From the NCBI RefSeq assembly GCF_024730565.1, contig NZ_CP077725.1, positions 1,922,001-1,986,000 on the forward strand: 64,000 nt of DNA. Direction: 5' to 3'. The notes below the pieces were generated by a model. It saw only the letters and a program-made list of their open reading frames with translations, was not told where the DNA came from and made no database searches. This DNA comes from Clostridium sp. CM027. GTDB taxonomy: Bacteria; Bacillota; Clostridia; Clostridiales; Clostridiaceae. The position numbers and the translations under genes are program-made. This document shows positions 18,192 through 28,267 of this stretch, piece after piece (within the stretch, counting starts at the first letter, position 1; the number at the start of each line of letters is the position of its first letter).

Positions 18192-18222
18192 AAAAACCAA
18201 TCTAAAATATAGACTGGTTTTT
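18192..18222 (-). terminator. Terminator of the 109-aa membrane protein gene
   Basis: Stem AAAAACCAATCTA against TAGACTGGTTTTT with one mismatch and a 5-base loop, 44 bases past the stop at 18267 on the minus strand. Confidence 0.6.
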
Positions 18223-18266
18223 AAAAGATCATTTATATATTTGATTTATCTTAATTAGAATGTGCC

Positions 18267-18596
18267 TTATAGTATCTCTTCATAATCAACATCAACAATA
18301 ACACTATCATCATAATTAATATCAATGGAATCTGAAGTATCTTTATCACTACTAAACATATCAGCTTTCGCAGCAAAATTTTTCTTTGTACTTAATTTGT
18401 AGATGAAATTTTTAGTACCCTTTATTAGTTTAAAACTATACCATACTAAAGCTCCAAAAACTAAAATTGCAAATAAGGCTTTAATAACAAAGATAGCTAT
18501 ATAAGGTAATGTTATTAATAAAACAATAAATGTACCAATTGATAAAACTGATTTAAATAACTTTGAAATTATATTTCTGCCCTTTGTATATTCCAT
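18267..18596 (-). CDS. Hypothetical membrane protein
   Basis: 109 aa. Two adjacent hydrophobic segments (about residues 15-36 and 38-56) are followed by a hydrophilic, strongly acidic C-terminus rich in Asp (SSDKDTSDSIDINYDDS). No family recognised. It has its own terminator and a weak AGGAT-type SD. Probably a small inner-membrane protein with a cytoplasmic acidic tail; function unknown. Confidence 0.7.
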   Translation of the reverse strand: MEYTKGRNIISKLFKSVLSIGTFIVLLITLPYIAIFVIKALFAILVFGALVWYSFKLIKGTKNFIYKLSTKKNFAAKADMFSSDKDTSDSIDINYDDSVIVDVDYEEIL

Positions 18597-18722
18597 GATA
18601 ATCCTAGCCTTCTTTCATTTCATAAGATTTATTTATTAAATATTAATCTAATTATAACATATAATTAGAATCTAATATTAGAGATTGCTTAAGAAAGTAT
18701 TAATAAATTATTAATAATATTA

Positions 18723-19463
18723 TTATTGCATTCCTCCATCTATTGTTATCACCTGTCCAGTAATATATTTTGAATTTTCACTAGCTAAAAAGGTTACAAG
18801 CATGCCAACATCTCGCACTTCTCCAAATTTCATCATAGGTATTTCATTAGTTAAAGATTTGCGTTCGCCATCAGTTAGCCAACCATTCATTTCTGTATCT
18901 ATAACCCCTGGAGCTATTGCATTAACCCTAATATTAGATGGTGCAAGTTCCTTAGCTAGTGCCTTTGTAAAAGAGTTAATCGCACCCTTAGATGCTGAGT
19001 AAATCACTTCACAAGAGGCCCCTACATTACCCCACATTGAAGATATATTTATTATGCTTCCACTTTTCTGTTTTATCATCTCTTTAACAGCACTGTGCGA
19101 ACAATTAATTGTGCCTTTAAGATTTACATTTAAAATATTGTCCCATTCTTCTGGCATATCATCCATAAACAGCCCGACCTTTGAGATCCCTGCATTATTT
19201 ATCAAAATATCTATTTTACCTAATTTTTCAACAGTAGTTTTTATCATACCCTTTGAAAATTCATAATCACTTACATCACCTTTAATTTTCAAGGCATAAG
19301 CTCCTAGCTCTCTAATTTCCTGCAAGGTTTTTTCAGCTGCTTCATCATTGCTTTTATAATTTATAACAACGCAAGCCCCAGCCTTAGCTAGCTCTATAGC
19401 AATACCTTTCCCAATTCCTCTAGATGCTCCTGTAACTATAGCTACTTTACCTTTTAAATTCAT
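18723..19463 (-). CDS. SDR-family oxidoreductase, FabG-like
   Basis: 246 aa classical short-chain dehydrogenase/reductase. NAD(P) motif TGASRGIGKG at residues 11-20, NNAG near 88, catalytic Ser in INISSMWG and the YSASK motif near 151. Ends ITGQVITIDGGM as in 3-oxoacyl-ACP reductases. It is isolated from any fatty-acid synthesis operon, so the substrate could be different from the 3-oxoacyl-ACP of FabG. The annotation to family is firm, to substrate not. Confidence 0.9.
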   Translation of the reverse strand: MNLKGKVAIVTGASRGIGKGIAIELAKAGACVVINYKSNDEAAEKTLQEIRELGAYALKIKGDVSDYEFSKGMIKTTVEKLGKIDILINNAGISKVGLFMDDMPEEWDNILNVNLKGTINCSHSAVKEMIKQKSGSIINISSMWGNVGASCEVIYSASKGAINSFTKALAKELAPSNIRVNAIAPGVIDTEMNGWLTDGERKSLTNEIPMMKFGEVRDVGMLVTFLASENSKYITGQVITIDGGMQ

Positions 19464-19735
19464 ATATACCGCCCCTAACTTAAAATGTTTTCTTTTTTAT
19501 TTATTATACCGCTAATTTACTAAATATTAAAACATCCCTTCATTTAATATCTTGTAAATAATTATCTATTCAATTATTCTTCTGTTCAGAATTCCAAAAT
19601 TCAATCAACTTTTTTATGACTTCTACCTATTTAAATTTCACACAATTTATGTTACATTTTAGTTAGTTATAAAAAAATCCAAATTATTATACCTATTTAC
19701 ACAGTAGCATTTGATAAATGCAGTTGGAGGGAAAA

Positions 19736-20467
19736 ATGGCTAATTTAAAAAGAAAATTTGGTGAAGGACCTATATATACGATAACTAATTATATATTTTG
19801 GTTTTTCTTGGGCAATCTGTACTTTCTACTTCTCAATATTCCACTACTTTTCATATTAATTGCACTCTTTTCTAATGGTTCAAATACAATTCCACAGGGG
19901 TTTATTTCTATTATCCTTATATGTTGTATCCCAATAGGCCCTGCCGCAACAGCTCTTCTTAGTGTTATGGGCAAACTTATCCGGGAAAAAGATATAAATA
20001 TTACGAAAGATTTTTTTAAGGCTTATAAAGTTAACTTTTTCCAATCATTATTCTTTTGGTCTCTAGAAATAATTACACTATCTATACTATTTATTGACAT
20101 CAAATTGGTTATTTCAAGTAGTTACCCAAAATTTTTAACTGTTTTTATTTTTATAGTTGTAGCTTTTATTTTTTCAATGAGTCTTTATGTGTTCCCAATA
20201 ATCTCAAGATTTTATTTAAGTACAAAAGATATTTTTAAAACTGCTGCCTACTATACCATTCGTAAATTTCATATTACAATTTTGAATTTAGCTAGTTTTT
20301 TGGTTGTAATACTCATATTTTTTAAAGTTTCTACCTTTATATTAGTATTTATATCAAGTATCATCTGTTATTTAATAATGTTCTATCAGCAAAAAATACT
20401 ATTGGAAATTGAGTATAATCTTAAAAAAAATACTGAGAAAATTCAGGAAGAAGGCCAAAATGGATAA
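19736..20467 (+). CDS. YesL-like (DUF624) membrane protein
   Basis: About 243 aa with five to six hydrophobic segments. The opening GEGPIYTITNYIFWFFLGNLYFLL and the IPIGPAATAL block are characteristic of DUF624/YesL proteins, which often accompany carbohydrate ABC transporters but have no settled role. Here no transporter is adjacent. The ATG at 19718 is in frame; 19736 follows GGAGGG at short spacing and matches the family start. Confidence 0.82.
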   Translation: MANLKRKFGEGPIYTITNYIFWFFLGNLYFLLLNIPLLFILIALFSNGSNTIPQGFISIILICCIPIGPAATALLSVMGKLIREKDINITKDFFKAYKVNFFQSLFFWSLEIITLSILFIDIKLVISSSYPKFLTVFIFIVVAFIFSMSLYVFPIISRFYLSTKDIFKTAAYYTIRKFHITILNLASFLVVILIFFKVSTFILVFISSIICYLIMFYQQKILLEIEYNLKKNTEKIQEEGQNG

Positions 20468-20617
20468 AACCATTAAATAATACTTCAAATCAGATAAAAA
20501 ACAATATATCCTTGCAATACAGAGAGTAATCTTTTATATTAAATATAGGACATATATCTATTATAAATAATTTGAAATATCATAATAATTAAGATATATA
20601 ACAAGGAGGAATTTACA

Positions 20618-22609
20618 TTGAGTAAAATTGAACAATTAACCGTAGATACTATAAGGATTTTATCAGCTGAGGCAATAGAAAAAGCAAAATCTGGACATCC
20701 AGGGCTTCCGCTCGGAGCGGCACCCATGGCATATACATTATGGGCGAAGCATATGAAGCATAATCCTTGCAATTCAAAATGGCAGGATAGAGATAGATTT
20801 GTATTGTCAGCTGGGCATGGATCAATGCTAGAATATTCTCTACTTCATCTTTTTGGATATGGTCTAACTATTGAAGATTTAAAGAATTTTAGACAATTGG
20901 GAAGTTTAACACCCGGTCATCCTGAGTATGGTCATACAAATGGTGTTGAAGTTACCACAGGACCACTCGGACAAGGTATTGCTAATGCGGTAGGTATGGC
21001 AATAGCCGAAAGCCATCTTGCAGCAAAATTTAATACTAAAGAATATACTATTGTGGATCATTATACCTATGCTATATGTGGTGACGGATGTAATATGGAA
21101 GGAATCTCTGGAGAAGCAGCATCCCTGGCAGGTACCTTAGGACTTGGAAAACTTATTTTAATGTATGACTCAAATAGTATAACTATAGAAGGAAATACAG
21201 ATATCGCTTTTAGAGAAGACGTAAGTAAACGATTTGATGCCTATGGATGGCAGGTTTTATATGTAGAAGATGGCAATGATATGGACGCAATAAGTAGTGC
21301 CATTGAAACTGCAAAACTTGAGTTAAATAAACCTACATTTATTAAAATTAAAACTATTATTGGATTCGGTTGTGCTAAAAAACAAGGTACTGCCTCAGCA
21401 CATGGGGAACCACTAGGAGAATCTAATATAACTGAAATGAAAAAATGCCTAGGCTGGAACCTCGATCCATTTACAGTTCCCGATGAAGTAACTAATCATA
21501 TGGAAAATGTAAAGTCAGATCTTAGGGAAAAAGAAGAAACTTGGAACACACTTTATGCGCAGTATAGTGAAAAAAATCCTGAACTTGCTAAGGAATATGA
21601 AGCATGGCAAAGCGGAGAACTTTCTGTTGATTTACTTAAGATCCAAGATATGTGGAAGTTTGAAGGCACAGCAGCAACAAGAAACTCTTCTGGCGCAATA
21701 ATAAATATATTAGCAAAACATGTACCAAACCTTATAGGTGGTTCAGCAGATCTTGCTCCTTCTAATAAAACCTATATGGAGGGCAAAGGTGATTTTTCTA
21801 TGGAAGATAGAACTGGCACTAACCTTCATTTTGGAGTAAGAGAGCATGCAATGGCTGCTATTGCAAATGGAATATATGTTCATGGAGGTCTTAAACCCTT
21901 TGTTTCAACTTTCTTTGTATTTAGTGATTATATGAAGGGTGCAATGAGATTATCTTCCCTTATGAGTCTTCCAGTAATTTATGTTTTAACTCATGATAGT
22001 ATAGCAGTTGGTGAAGATGGTCCAACTCATGAACCAATTGAACAGCTTGCAGCTTTGCGATCTCTACCAAACTTCAATGTCTTTAGACCAGCTGATTCAA
22101 GAGAAACAGCTGTTGGCTTTTATGCTGCAATGACTTCAAAAACAACTCCTACTGCATTAATACTAACAAGGCAGAATCTACCTTTGTATGAAGAAACCTC
22201 AATTGAAGCTTTAAAGGGTGCCTATGTCTTAAAAACCTATGAAGAAAAAGGTAGAAACCCTGATATAATTTTAATGGCTTCTGGTTCTGAAGTAGAATTT
22301 ATTTATGAAGGAGCTAAGATATTAAATGACCGTGGTATCAAAGCTAGAGTAGTAAGTATGCCATCCTTAGATTTGTTTGATGCCCAATCAAAAGAGTACA
22401 GGGAATCTATATTACCATCAGACCTAAGATCCCGCTTGGCAGTTGAAGCCGCTTCTTCCTTTGGTTGGCATAAATATGTTGGAATAGACGGAGATGTAAT
22501 CTCTATTGATAGATTTGGAGCTTCAGGTAAAGCCGACGATTTATTCAAAATATTCGGCTTTACAACAGAAAATGTTGTTAATAGAGCAATTAAATTGCTC
22601 CGTAAGTAA
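20618..22609 (+). CDS. tkt: Transketolase
   Basis: 663 aa, a full-length thiamine-diphosphate enzyme of the non-oxidative pentose phosphate pathway that moves two-carbon units between sugars. Visible are [11 protein letters not shown] near the start, [19 protein letters not shown], the ThDP motif GDGCNMEG...N (about residues 152-183), the pyrimidine-binding [11 protein letters not shown] near 410 and the [18 protein letters not shown] block. The start is TTG with a strong AAGGAGG. It is monocistronic. Confidence 0.97.
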   Translation: MSKIEQLTVDTIRILSAEAIEKAKSGHPGLPLGAAPMAYTLWAKHMKHNPCNSKWQDRDRFVLSAGHGSMLEYSLLHLFGYGLTIEDLKNFRQLGSLTPGHPEYGHTNGVEVTTGPLGQGIANAVGMAIAESHLAAKFNTKEYTIVDHYTYAICGDGCNMEGISGEAASLAGTLGLGKLILMYDSNSITIEGNTDIAFREDVSKRFDAYGWQVLYVEDGNDMDAISSAIETAKLELNKPTFIKIKTIIGFGCAKKQGTASAHGEPLGESNITEMKKCLGWNLDPFTVPDEVTNHMENVKSDLREKEETWNTLYAQYSEKNPELAKEYEAWQSGELSVDLLKIQDMWKFEGTAATRNSSGAIINILAKHVPNLIGGSADLAPSNKTYMEGKGDFSMEDRTGTNLHFGVREHAMAAIANGIYVHGGLKPFVSTFFVFSDYMKGAMRLSSLMSLPVIYVLTHDSIAVGEDGPTHEPIEQLAALRSLPNFNVFRPADSRETAVGFYAAMTSKTTPTALILTRQNLPLYEETSIEALKGAYVLKTYEEKGRNPDIILMASGSEVEFIYEGAKILNDRGIKARVVSMPSLDLFDAQSKEYRESILPSDLRSRLAVEAASSFGWHKYVGIDGDVISIDRFGASGKADDLFKIFGFTTENVVNRAIKLLRK

Positions 22610-23194
<585 letters not shown>

Positions 23195-23218
23195 TTAGAA
23201 CATAGATCTTATGATTAA

Positions 23219-23259
23219 GATACAAGCTACTGACTTTTGTCAGTAGCTTGTATCTTTTT
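23219..23259 (+). terminator. Terminator of the ferredoxin gene
   Basis: Perfect 16-bp stem (GATACAAGCTACTGAC and complement) with a TTTT loop and a T-run directly after; 25 bases past the stop. Confidence 0.9.
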
Positions 23260-23319
23260 ATTCTGTTATATTATGAAACCCTTCCCCAGGGTTAGCATGT
23301 GCTATCAGATTTCTAAATT

Positions 23320-23357
23320 AAAAGCAGCTCCTATTCTACACATAGGGAGCTGCTTTT
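23320..23357. terminator. Second hairpin, probably a terminator
   Basis: Stem AAAAGCAGCTCCTAT against ATAGGGAGCTGCTTTT with one bulged G. T-rich tracts on both strands make it usable for read-through from either side, probably for asnS whose 3' end lies beyond repeat copy C. Confidence 0.6.
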
Positions 23358-23373
23358 AATATTGTAATTTACT

Positions 23374-23547
23374 ATTAAATCATCTCCTGCGGAGCCGCGA
23401 CAGCTTCGCAGAAGATGCATTGATGACTTCAGAAGGAGATTTATACTCCCACTAAAGTTTTCTATTTGCTAGGGCAAATAACGTCTACTTATAGTAGGTA
23501 CTCCCACTTATACAAATGGGAGACTTTCCTTCTGAAATGTCGTTAAA
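23374..23547 (+). repeat. Palindromic intergenic repeat, copy C (longer)
   Basis: About 174 bp. Same blocks as copy B, with two insertions: an extra hairpin-like CAGCTTCGCAGAAGATGCATTG after the first block and about 20 bases near 23480 (a TCTACTTATAGTAGGTA palindrome). It ends with CTGAAATGTCGTTAAA, and its last 5 bases overlap the stop codon of asnS on the minus strand, so the insertion supplied or replaced the end of that gene or lies exactly at it. Confidence 0.72.
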
Positions 23548-24934
23548 ATTCAGCAGACCCAGTTGTTCTTGGGAATGGAATAACGTCTCTGATGTTGCTC
23601 ATACCTGTAATATACATAATAGCTCTTTCAAATCCTAGTCCAAATCCAGCATGCTTAGTTCCGCCGTATTTCCTTAACTCTAAATACCACCAGTAATCTT
23701 CTTTATTAAGACCACATTCTTCCATTCTAACTTCTAAAATATCTTGTCTTTCTTCTCTTTGGCTTCCACCGATAATTTCTCCTATTCCCGGTACAAGTAA
23801 GTCCATTGCTGCAACTGTCTTATTATCGTCATTTATTCTCATATAAAAAGATTTTATTTCCTTTGGATAATCCGTTACAAATAATGGTTTTTTAAACACT
23901 TCTTCTGTTAAATATCTTTCATGCTCAGTTTGAAGATCACAGCCCCAAGTTACCGGGTACTGGAATTCATTTCCTGATTTTTGTAGAATATCCACAGCCT
24001 CAGTATATGTTATCTGTCCAAACTCTGCGTTTACAACACCATTTAATCTTTCAATTAAACCTTTATCTACAAAACTATTGAAAAACTCCATCTCTTCTGG
24101 AGCGTTTTCCATAACATATTTTATTATATATTTCATCATGTCTTCTGCGAGTTTCATATCATCTTTTAAATCCGCAAATGCTATTTCAGGCTCTATCATC
24201 CAGAACTCAGCTGCATGTCTTCCTGTATTAGAATTTTCTGCTCTAAATGTTGGCCCAAAAGTATAAACATTTCTAAACGCTAAAGCAAAAGCCTCTGCTG
24301 CTAACTGTCCACTTACAGTTAAGCTAGTTTCTTTACCAAAAAAGTCTTGCGCGTAATCAACTTTTTTATCTTCGCCTAGCGGAATATTGCTAAAATCAAG
24401 GGTAGATATTCTAAACATTTCACCCGCACCTTCGCAATCACTACCAGTTATTATTGGTGTATGGGTATATACAAATCCTCTCTTTTGAAAAAACTCATGT
24501 ATAGCAAAAGCAGTTAATGAACGCACCCTGAACACTGCTGAGAAAGCATTACTTCTTGGCCTTAAGTGTGCAATAGTTCTTAAATACTCAAAAGAATGTC
24601 TTTTCTTTTGCAATGGATAATCGGTATTTGACATCCCTTCTAAAACTATTTTAGTAGCTTTAATCTCAAATGGTTGCTTAGCTTCTGGCGTTACAACAAG
24701 TTTCCCTTCTATAGTCAAAGATGAACTTATAGGTAATTTAGCTATTTCAGCAAAATTTTCTAAGCCTTCCTCAAAAACTACCTGAATATTTTTGAAGAAG
24801 CTTCCATCATTAACTTCTATAAACCCGAACGCTTTAGAAGATCTTAAAGTTCTTATCCATCCAGAGATAGATACTACTTGATCTTCATATTTTTCTTTTT
24901 CTCTATAAATTTGTTTTACTAACAATTTTTCCAT
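23543..24934 (-). CDS. asnS: Asparaginyl-tRNA synthetase
   Basis: 463 aa class II synthetase of the Asp/Asn group. N-terminal OB-fold anticodon domain ([23 protein letters not shown]), then the catalytic domain with motif 2 [21 protein letters not shown]-like block (Arg, Glu) and motif 3 [15 protein letters not shown]. The Asn type is supported by the T-box leader whose specifier reads AAC. Stop codon overlaps the end of repeat copy C. SD GGAGGG precedes the start. Confidence 0.96.
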   Translation of the reverse strand: MEKLLVKQIYREKEKYEDQVVSISGWIRTLRSSKAFGFIEVNDGSFFKNIQVVFEEGLENFAEIAKLPISSSLTIEGKLVVTPEAKQPFEIKATKIVLEGMSNTDYPLQKKRHSFEYLRTIAHLRPRSNAFSAVFRVRSLTAFAIHEFFQKRGFVYTHTPIITGSDCEGAGEMFRISTLDFSNIPLGEDKKVDYAQDFFGKETSLTVSGQLAAEAFALAFRNVYTFGPTFRAENSNTGRHAAEFWMIEPEIAFADLKDDMKLAEDMMKYIIKYVMENAPEEMEFFNSFVDKGLIERLNGVVNAEFGQITYTEAVDILQKSGNEFQYPVTWGCDLQTEHERYLTEEVFKKPLFVTDYPKEIKSFYMRINDDNKTVAAMDLLVPGIGEIIGGSQREERQDILEVRMEECGLNKEDYWWYLELRKYGGTKHAGFGLGFERAIMYITGMSNIRDVIPFPRTTGSAEF

Positions 24935-24980
24935 AAAATTGCCCTCCTTATAATTTTATATTTACCTTAATAATAAAAAA

Positions 24981-25017
24981 AGCCTTCCATCCCTTAATAA
25001 TAAAGGGACGAAAGGCT
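24981..25017 (-). terminator. Regulated terminator of the asnS T-box
   Basis: 15-bp imperfect stem with AATAATA-type loop and a run of seven U on the minus-strand transcript, about 45 bases before the asnS start. It competes with the antiterminator formed by the T-box sequence. Confidence 0.8.
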
Positions 25018-25260
25018 ATAATTTCGCTATGCCACCCAGTTTTGTCATATAATATGACCAATCTAATCAGTACAGAATTATATATTCGTTGATACGAGTT
25101 ATACATTTGATACTGCCCAACAGTTAACGGATTGGAGCCGTCTAAGCCTACTACCTTAAAGATTTCGGTTAGAAACTCTGAGATGTTCTTCGATATAAAC
25201 TTCGTATTGGTCTTTCACCATCACCAACTCGCTATTACTACCCTTTTATATCTACTCTTC
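24981..25260 (-). promoter_or_regulatory. T-box riboswitch leader of asnS (specifier AAC)
   Basis: On the minus strand the leader shows, in order, a stem I with the conserved distal part (GAGTTGGTGATGGTG...ACCAATA), a specifier-loop sequence GAAG-AAC-ATCTCAGAG (AAC, an Asn codon, at 25185-25187), the T-box sequence GGGTGGCATAGCG (25025-25037), and a terminator stem (24981-25017, AGCCTTTCGTCCCTT with complement) followed by TTTTTTT. Uncharged tRNA-Asn should pair with both specifier and T-box and switch to antitermination. The specifier assignment is read by comparison with the canonical layout. Confidence 0.88.
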
Positions 25261-25371
25261 TCTTCACAGTCTTTATATTTAAATATTAGTATATGTATCA
25301 ATTATTTTTATATTCAATTAAAATTATAATATTTTTAATAATAAATGTCAAATATTTTTATAATAAAAATA

Positions 25372-25407
25372 GATGCCTAAAATGATTTTTCAATCATTTT
25401 AGGCATC
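25372..25407 (-). terminator. Terminator of the 77-aa gene
   Basis: Perfect 16-bp stem GATGCCTAAAATGATT with its complement and a 4-base loop, followed on the minus strand by TATTTTTATT. Lies 58 bases past the stop at 25465. Confidence 0.8.
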
Positions 25408-25464
25408 CCTTAAGTTTTTCTCTTAATTATATATATTATAATTCTTTTAAACAAGCATATCTAT

Positions 25465-25698
25465 TTAATCAAATTCTTCATCTTCATTTTCATCTTCAAC
25501 TATCTCACCAATAACTTCATCTCTCTTTGCCGTTTCTCCAGTAACCTTATTTTCAAGAACAATGTTACATTTCACACATCCATCTTCTTCATTAATGAAA
25601 GTTTTTGCTACAACATCATCTTTTTCTAAAGATACACCCTGCGTAAGTTTCTCTGGGTGGTCAAATATAATAGGTTTACTATTTAATCTATCATCCAT
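25465..25698 (-). CDS. Acidic hypothetical protein
   Basis: 77 aa, rich in Glu and Asp, ending in an almost purely acidic tail (EIVEDENEDEEFD). Two cysteines in GCVKCNIVL form a CxxC. No family recognised. SD AAAGGAAG precedes the ATG, and a terminator follows. It lies 84 bases downstream of the yitT-type gene on the same strand and could share its transcript. Confidence 0.68.
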   Translation of the reverse strand: MDDRLNSKPIIFDHPEKLTQGVSLEKDDVVAKTFINEEDGCVKCNIVLENKVTGETAKRDEVIGEIVEDENEDEEFD

Positions 25699-25782
25699 GT
25701 ATAATCACTTCCTTTCTAAATTTAGTCTTTACATGAAGACTTCAAAATATACTTTGAAAATGTTGCCTATTATACTTGTATT

Positions 25783-26646
25783 TTATTTTGTAAATCCTTC
25801 TCCCGATACTTCTCTTACATCTGCAACAGTAATAAATGCGTTGGCATCAATTAATTTAACCATTTTTTGAAGAGGTACTATTTCATTTTTACCAACTACT
25901 ATATATAGCACCTGTTTGGGTCCATTTGTATACATTCCAGTAGCATTTATTCCTGTTACACCTCTCTTTAAATCCTTCATTAATATTTCCGCTATTTCCT
26001 TAGAATTATTTGAAATAATAAATACCGCTTTAGAATAATTTATTCCTTCAAGTATACCATCTATAACCTTACTAACTATATAAGTAGATATTAGTGCATA
26101 CATAGCTTTTTGAACACCAAATACAAAAGCACCTGTTAGTATTATAATCGAATCAATAGCTAATATAATTTTAGCTATTGGCATATTTTTTAAATAAACC
26201 TTTATGATGTTTGCAGCTAAATCAGTTCCTCCAGTACTAGCGGATGCTCTTAATACAAACCCTAAGCCTATACCAACAAATACTCCACCAAATATACTAA
26301 CCAACAAAATATCGACCTGTGGCATCGGTATAAAGCTTGTATAAAACAACGCGAAAGATAGATATGCCGCAGCAAACAAGGATTTACCCACAAATTTTTT
26401 CCCCTTAAGTTTTCTAGCAATGATAAGCAATGGTATATTTATCACAATATTAGTAAACCATAGAGGCACTCCTATTCCGTAATGCTTTTCTGCAATATAT
26501 TGAATAACAATGGCAATACCTGCTACTCCACCTGTTACTAATTTAAATTTTGCCAAAAACATATTTATGCCTGCTGCGAGTATTGTAGTCCCGATAATAA
26601 TGTAAATATAATTTAAAACGTTCTCATTTTTAGTTTCTGTTCTCAT
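25783..26646 (-). CDS. YitT family membrane protein (DUF161 + DUF2179)
   Basis: 287 aa. Five to six membrane helices in the first ~200 residues (YIYIIIGTTILAAGINMFL, GVAGIAIVIQY, IGLGFVLRASASTGGTDL) followed by the cytoplasmic DUF2179 domain (SKAVFIISNNSKEIAEILM, GVTGINATGMY). YitT-family proteins are common in Firmicutes and lack an agreed function. It is in front of the acidic 77-aa gene. Confidence 0.88.
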   Translation of the reverse strand: MRTETKNENVLNYIYIIIGTTILAAGINMFLAKFKLVTGGVAGIAIVIQYIAEKHYGIGVPLWFTNIVINIPLLIIARKLKGKKFVGKSLFAAAYLSFALFYTSFIPMPQVDILLVSIFGGVFVGIGLGFVLRASASTGGTDLAANIIKVYLKNMPIAKIILAIDSIIILTGAFVFGVQKAMYALISTYIVSKVIDGILEGINYSKAVFIISNNSKEIAEILMKDLKRGVTGINATGMYTNGPKQVLYIVVGKNEIVPLQKMVKLIDANAFITVADVREVSGEGFTK

Positions 26647-26772
26647 TTAATCTATCCTACTTTCTACTTACTGCTTTATAATAATAAAGTATCACAATTA
26701 TAAAATTATGTAAATAGAAATTATAGTTTTTAATTATTTTATAAGTTTTGCATCATAAATCCATCTAAATAT

Positions 26773-26835
26773 AAAAAGCATCACATGTAATATTAATTTA
26801 GGGGGACTAAAAAATACTGCATGTGATGCTTTTTT
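26773..26835. terminator. Hairpin between yitT-type and MBL genes
   Basis: Perfect 15-bp arms AAAAAGCATCACATG with complement but a long 32-base loop containing TTAGGGGGACTAA, itself a small palindrome. T-runs on both sides. Likely the terminator of the MBL-fold gene (minus), whose stop lies 51 bases away. Confidence 0.65.
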
Positions 26836-26885
26836 ATTTGGTTATTTAAATTATAGACATAAATGACTATTTCTATCCATATATA

Positions 26886-27635
26886 TTAAAAATATTTTTT
26901 GTATATTATCTCTTGCCTAGGATGATTTATTTCAACTGCTTTTATGTTAATTTTTCTCATTATACTAGCAAATTCTTTAGTAATAGCTACTTCATCTCCG
27001 AAATGCATAGGTATAAGTAGTTTAGGCCTAATTTCTTTTGCAAAATATTCTCCGCCTATATAATAAAACTCTTGAAGTCTTGGATCTACAGGAAAAAAAG
27101 CTATGTCGATAGATTTTTCTTCTTTTAATTTCTCTATGTGAGTTTTAAATGAAGCCTCTGCTTCAGATCGCTCCTCTGAACTGTCCTCTTTCCAGTGCCA
27201 CCAATTAAGATCTCCAGCATGAAAAATAGTTACCCCATCAACTTTTACTAAAAAAGATATTCCAATATCAGTTGAACCATAAGCTTTTACATAAACGTCT
27301 TTAAATAATTTTTCTTCACCTTCCTTTATAAATCTATAATTCGATTTATTTTTATCTATTTTTATATCATTACTAAGTATGTATTGTATATCACTATTAT
27401 AATTTTCCCAATCCAAAATACAAGAATTAAAATGATCCTCGTGACTATGTGATGAAAACACATAAACATTTTTCATGTCTTTAATATTTTCAGATGATAA
27501 CAATGCTGTCTGCTTATGGGCTTTATCATTTATTACAGGTTCTTTATAGTAATCAAATATTAAAAAATGATTTTTAGTTTTAATGGCAAACCCACTATGG
27601 TATATATAGTATATTTTTGTTTCTATTTCTCTCAT
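26886..27635 (-). CDS. MBL-fold metallo-hydrolase
   Basis: 249 aa. Zinc-binding motif HSHEDH at residues 63-68, a later FHAGDLNWW (metal-bridging Asp) and IPMHFGDE (last His). The fold is that of UlaG/RomA-like metallo-beta-lactamase proteins. The substrate cannot be read from the sequence. Good SD AAGGAG; stands alone, between two terminators. Confidence 0.88.
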   Translation of the reverse strand: MREIETKIYYIYHSGFAIKTKNHFLIFDYYKEPVINDKAHKQTALLSSENIKDMKNVYVFSSHSHEDHFNSCILDWENYNSDIQYILSNDIKIDKNKSNYRFIKEGEEKLFKDVYVKAYGSTDIGISFLVKVDGVTIFHAGDLNWWHWKEDSSEERSEAEASFKTHIEKLKEEKSIDIAFFPVDPRLQEFYYIGGEYFAKEIRPKLLIPMHFGDEVAITKEFASIMRKINIKAVEINHPRQEIIYKKYF

Positions 27636-27839
27636 ATATTTTCACTCCTTCATAATTTTGTGATAGTAAACTCATATCATACATTCTATGCAAATATAAA
27701 TATATTCCAAACCAGATATTTTTATTTTTAAACTCCTATGAATAAAATTTAAGTAAGCATATAATGATTCTATGGCATATGTGATATATTAATCAGTGTA
27801 GCGTGTGCTACACGATATATGAAAAGGTGGTTATATTAA

Positions 27840-28208
27840 ATGAAGTTTTCTTTCGATCATAATAATATAAATGTATTGGATTTAGAAAAAAGCGTGGAAT
27901 TTTATAAAAATGCTTTAGGATTTATAGAAACTAGGCGATTTCATCCATCAGATGGTAGTTTTACTCTTGTATTTTTAGGTGATGAAACAACTAATCATAA
28001 GTTAGAACTTACTTGTCTTAAGGACAGAACGCAATCATACAATTTAGGTGAAAATGAATTCCACCTTGCTGTAGTTACAGACGATTTTGATGAAGCCTAC
28101 TCATACCATAAAAAAATGGGTTGTATTTGCTATGAAAATAAATCTATGGGAATATATTTCATTATAGATCCAGATGGTTACTGGACAGAGGTTATTCCTA
28201 GAAAATAG
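27840..28208 (+). CDS. VOC family (glyoxalase I-like) protein
   Basis: 122 aa with two beta-alpha-beta-beta-beta halves of the vicinal oxygen chelate fold. Metal-ligand candidates are His7 (FDHNNINV), Glu in KLELTC, His in FHLAVV and Glu in YWTEVIPR near the end. Length and residue pattern match bacterial lactoylglutathione lyase, which detoxifies methylglyoxal, but clostridia mostly lack glutathione, so another thiol or another substrate is likely. SD GGTGG. Confidence 0.85.
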   Translation: MKFSFDHNNINVLDLEKSVEFYKNALGFIETRRFHPSDGSFTLVFLGDETTNHKLELTCLKDRTQSYNLGENEFHLAVVTDDFDEAYSYHKKMGCICYENKSMGIYFIIDPDGYWTEVIPRK

Positions 28209-28232
28209 AAATAATAATATAAATTTAAATAG

Positions 28233-28265
28233 AAAGATGTTGCTATTTTTATTAGCAACATCTTT
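28233..28265. terminator. Bidirectional terminator between the VOC gene and clpA
   Basis: Stem AAAGATGTTGCTA with complement, 7-base loop, T-run TTTTTTT on plus. The clpA stop on the minus strand lies directly at its edge. Confidence 0.8.
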
Positions 28266-28267
28266 TT

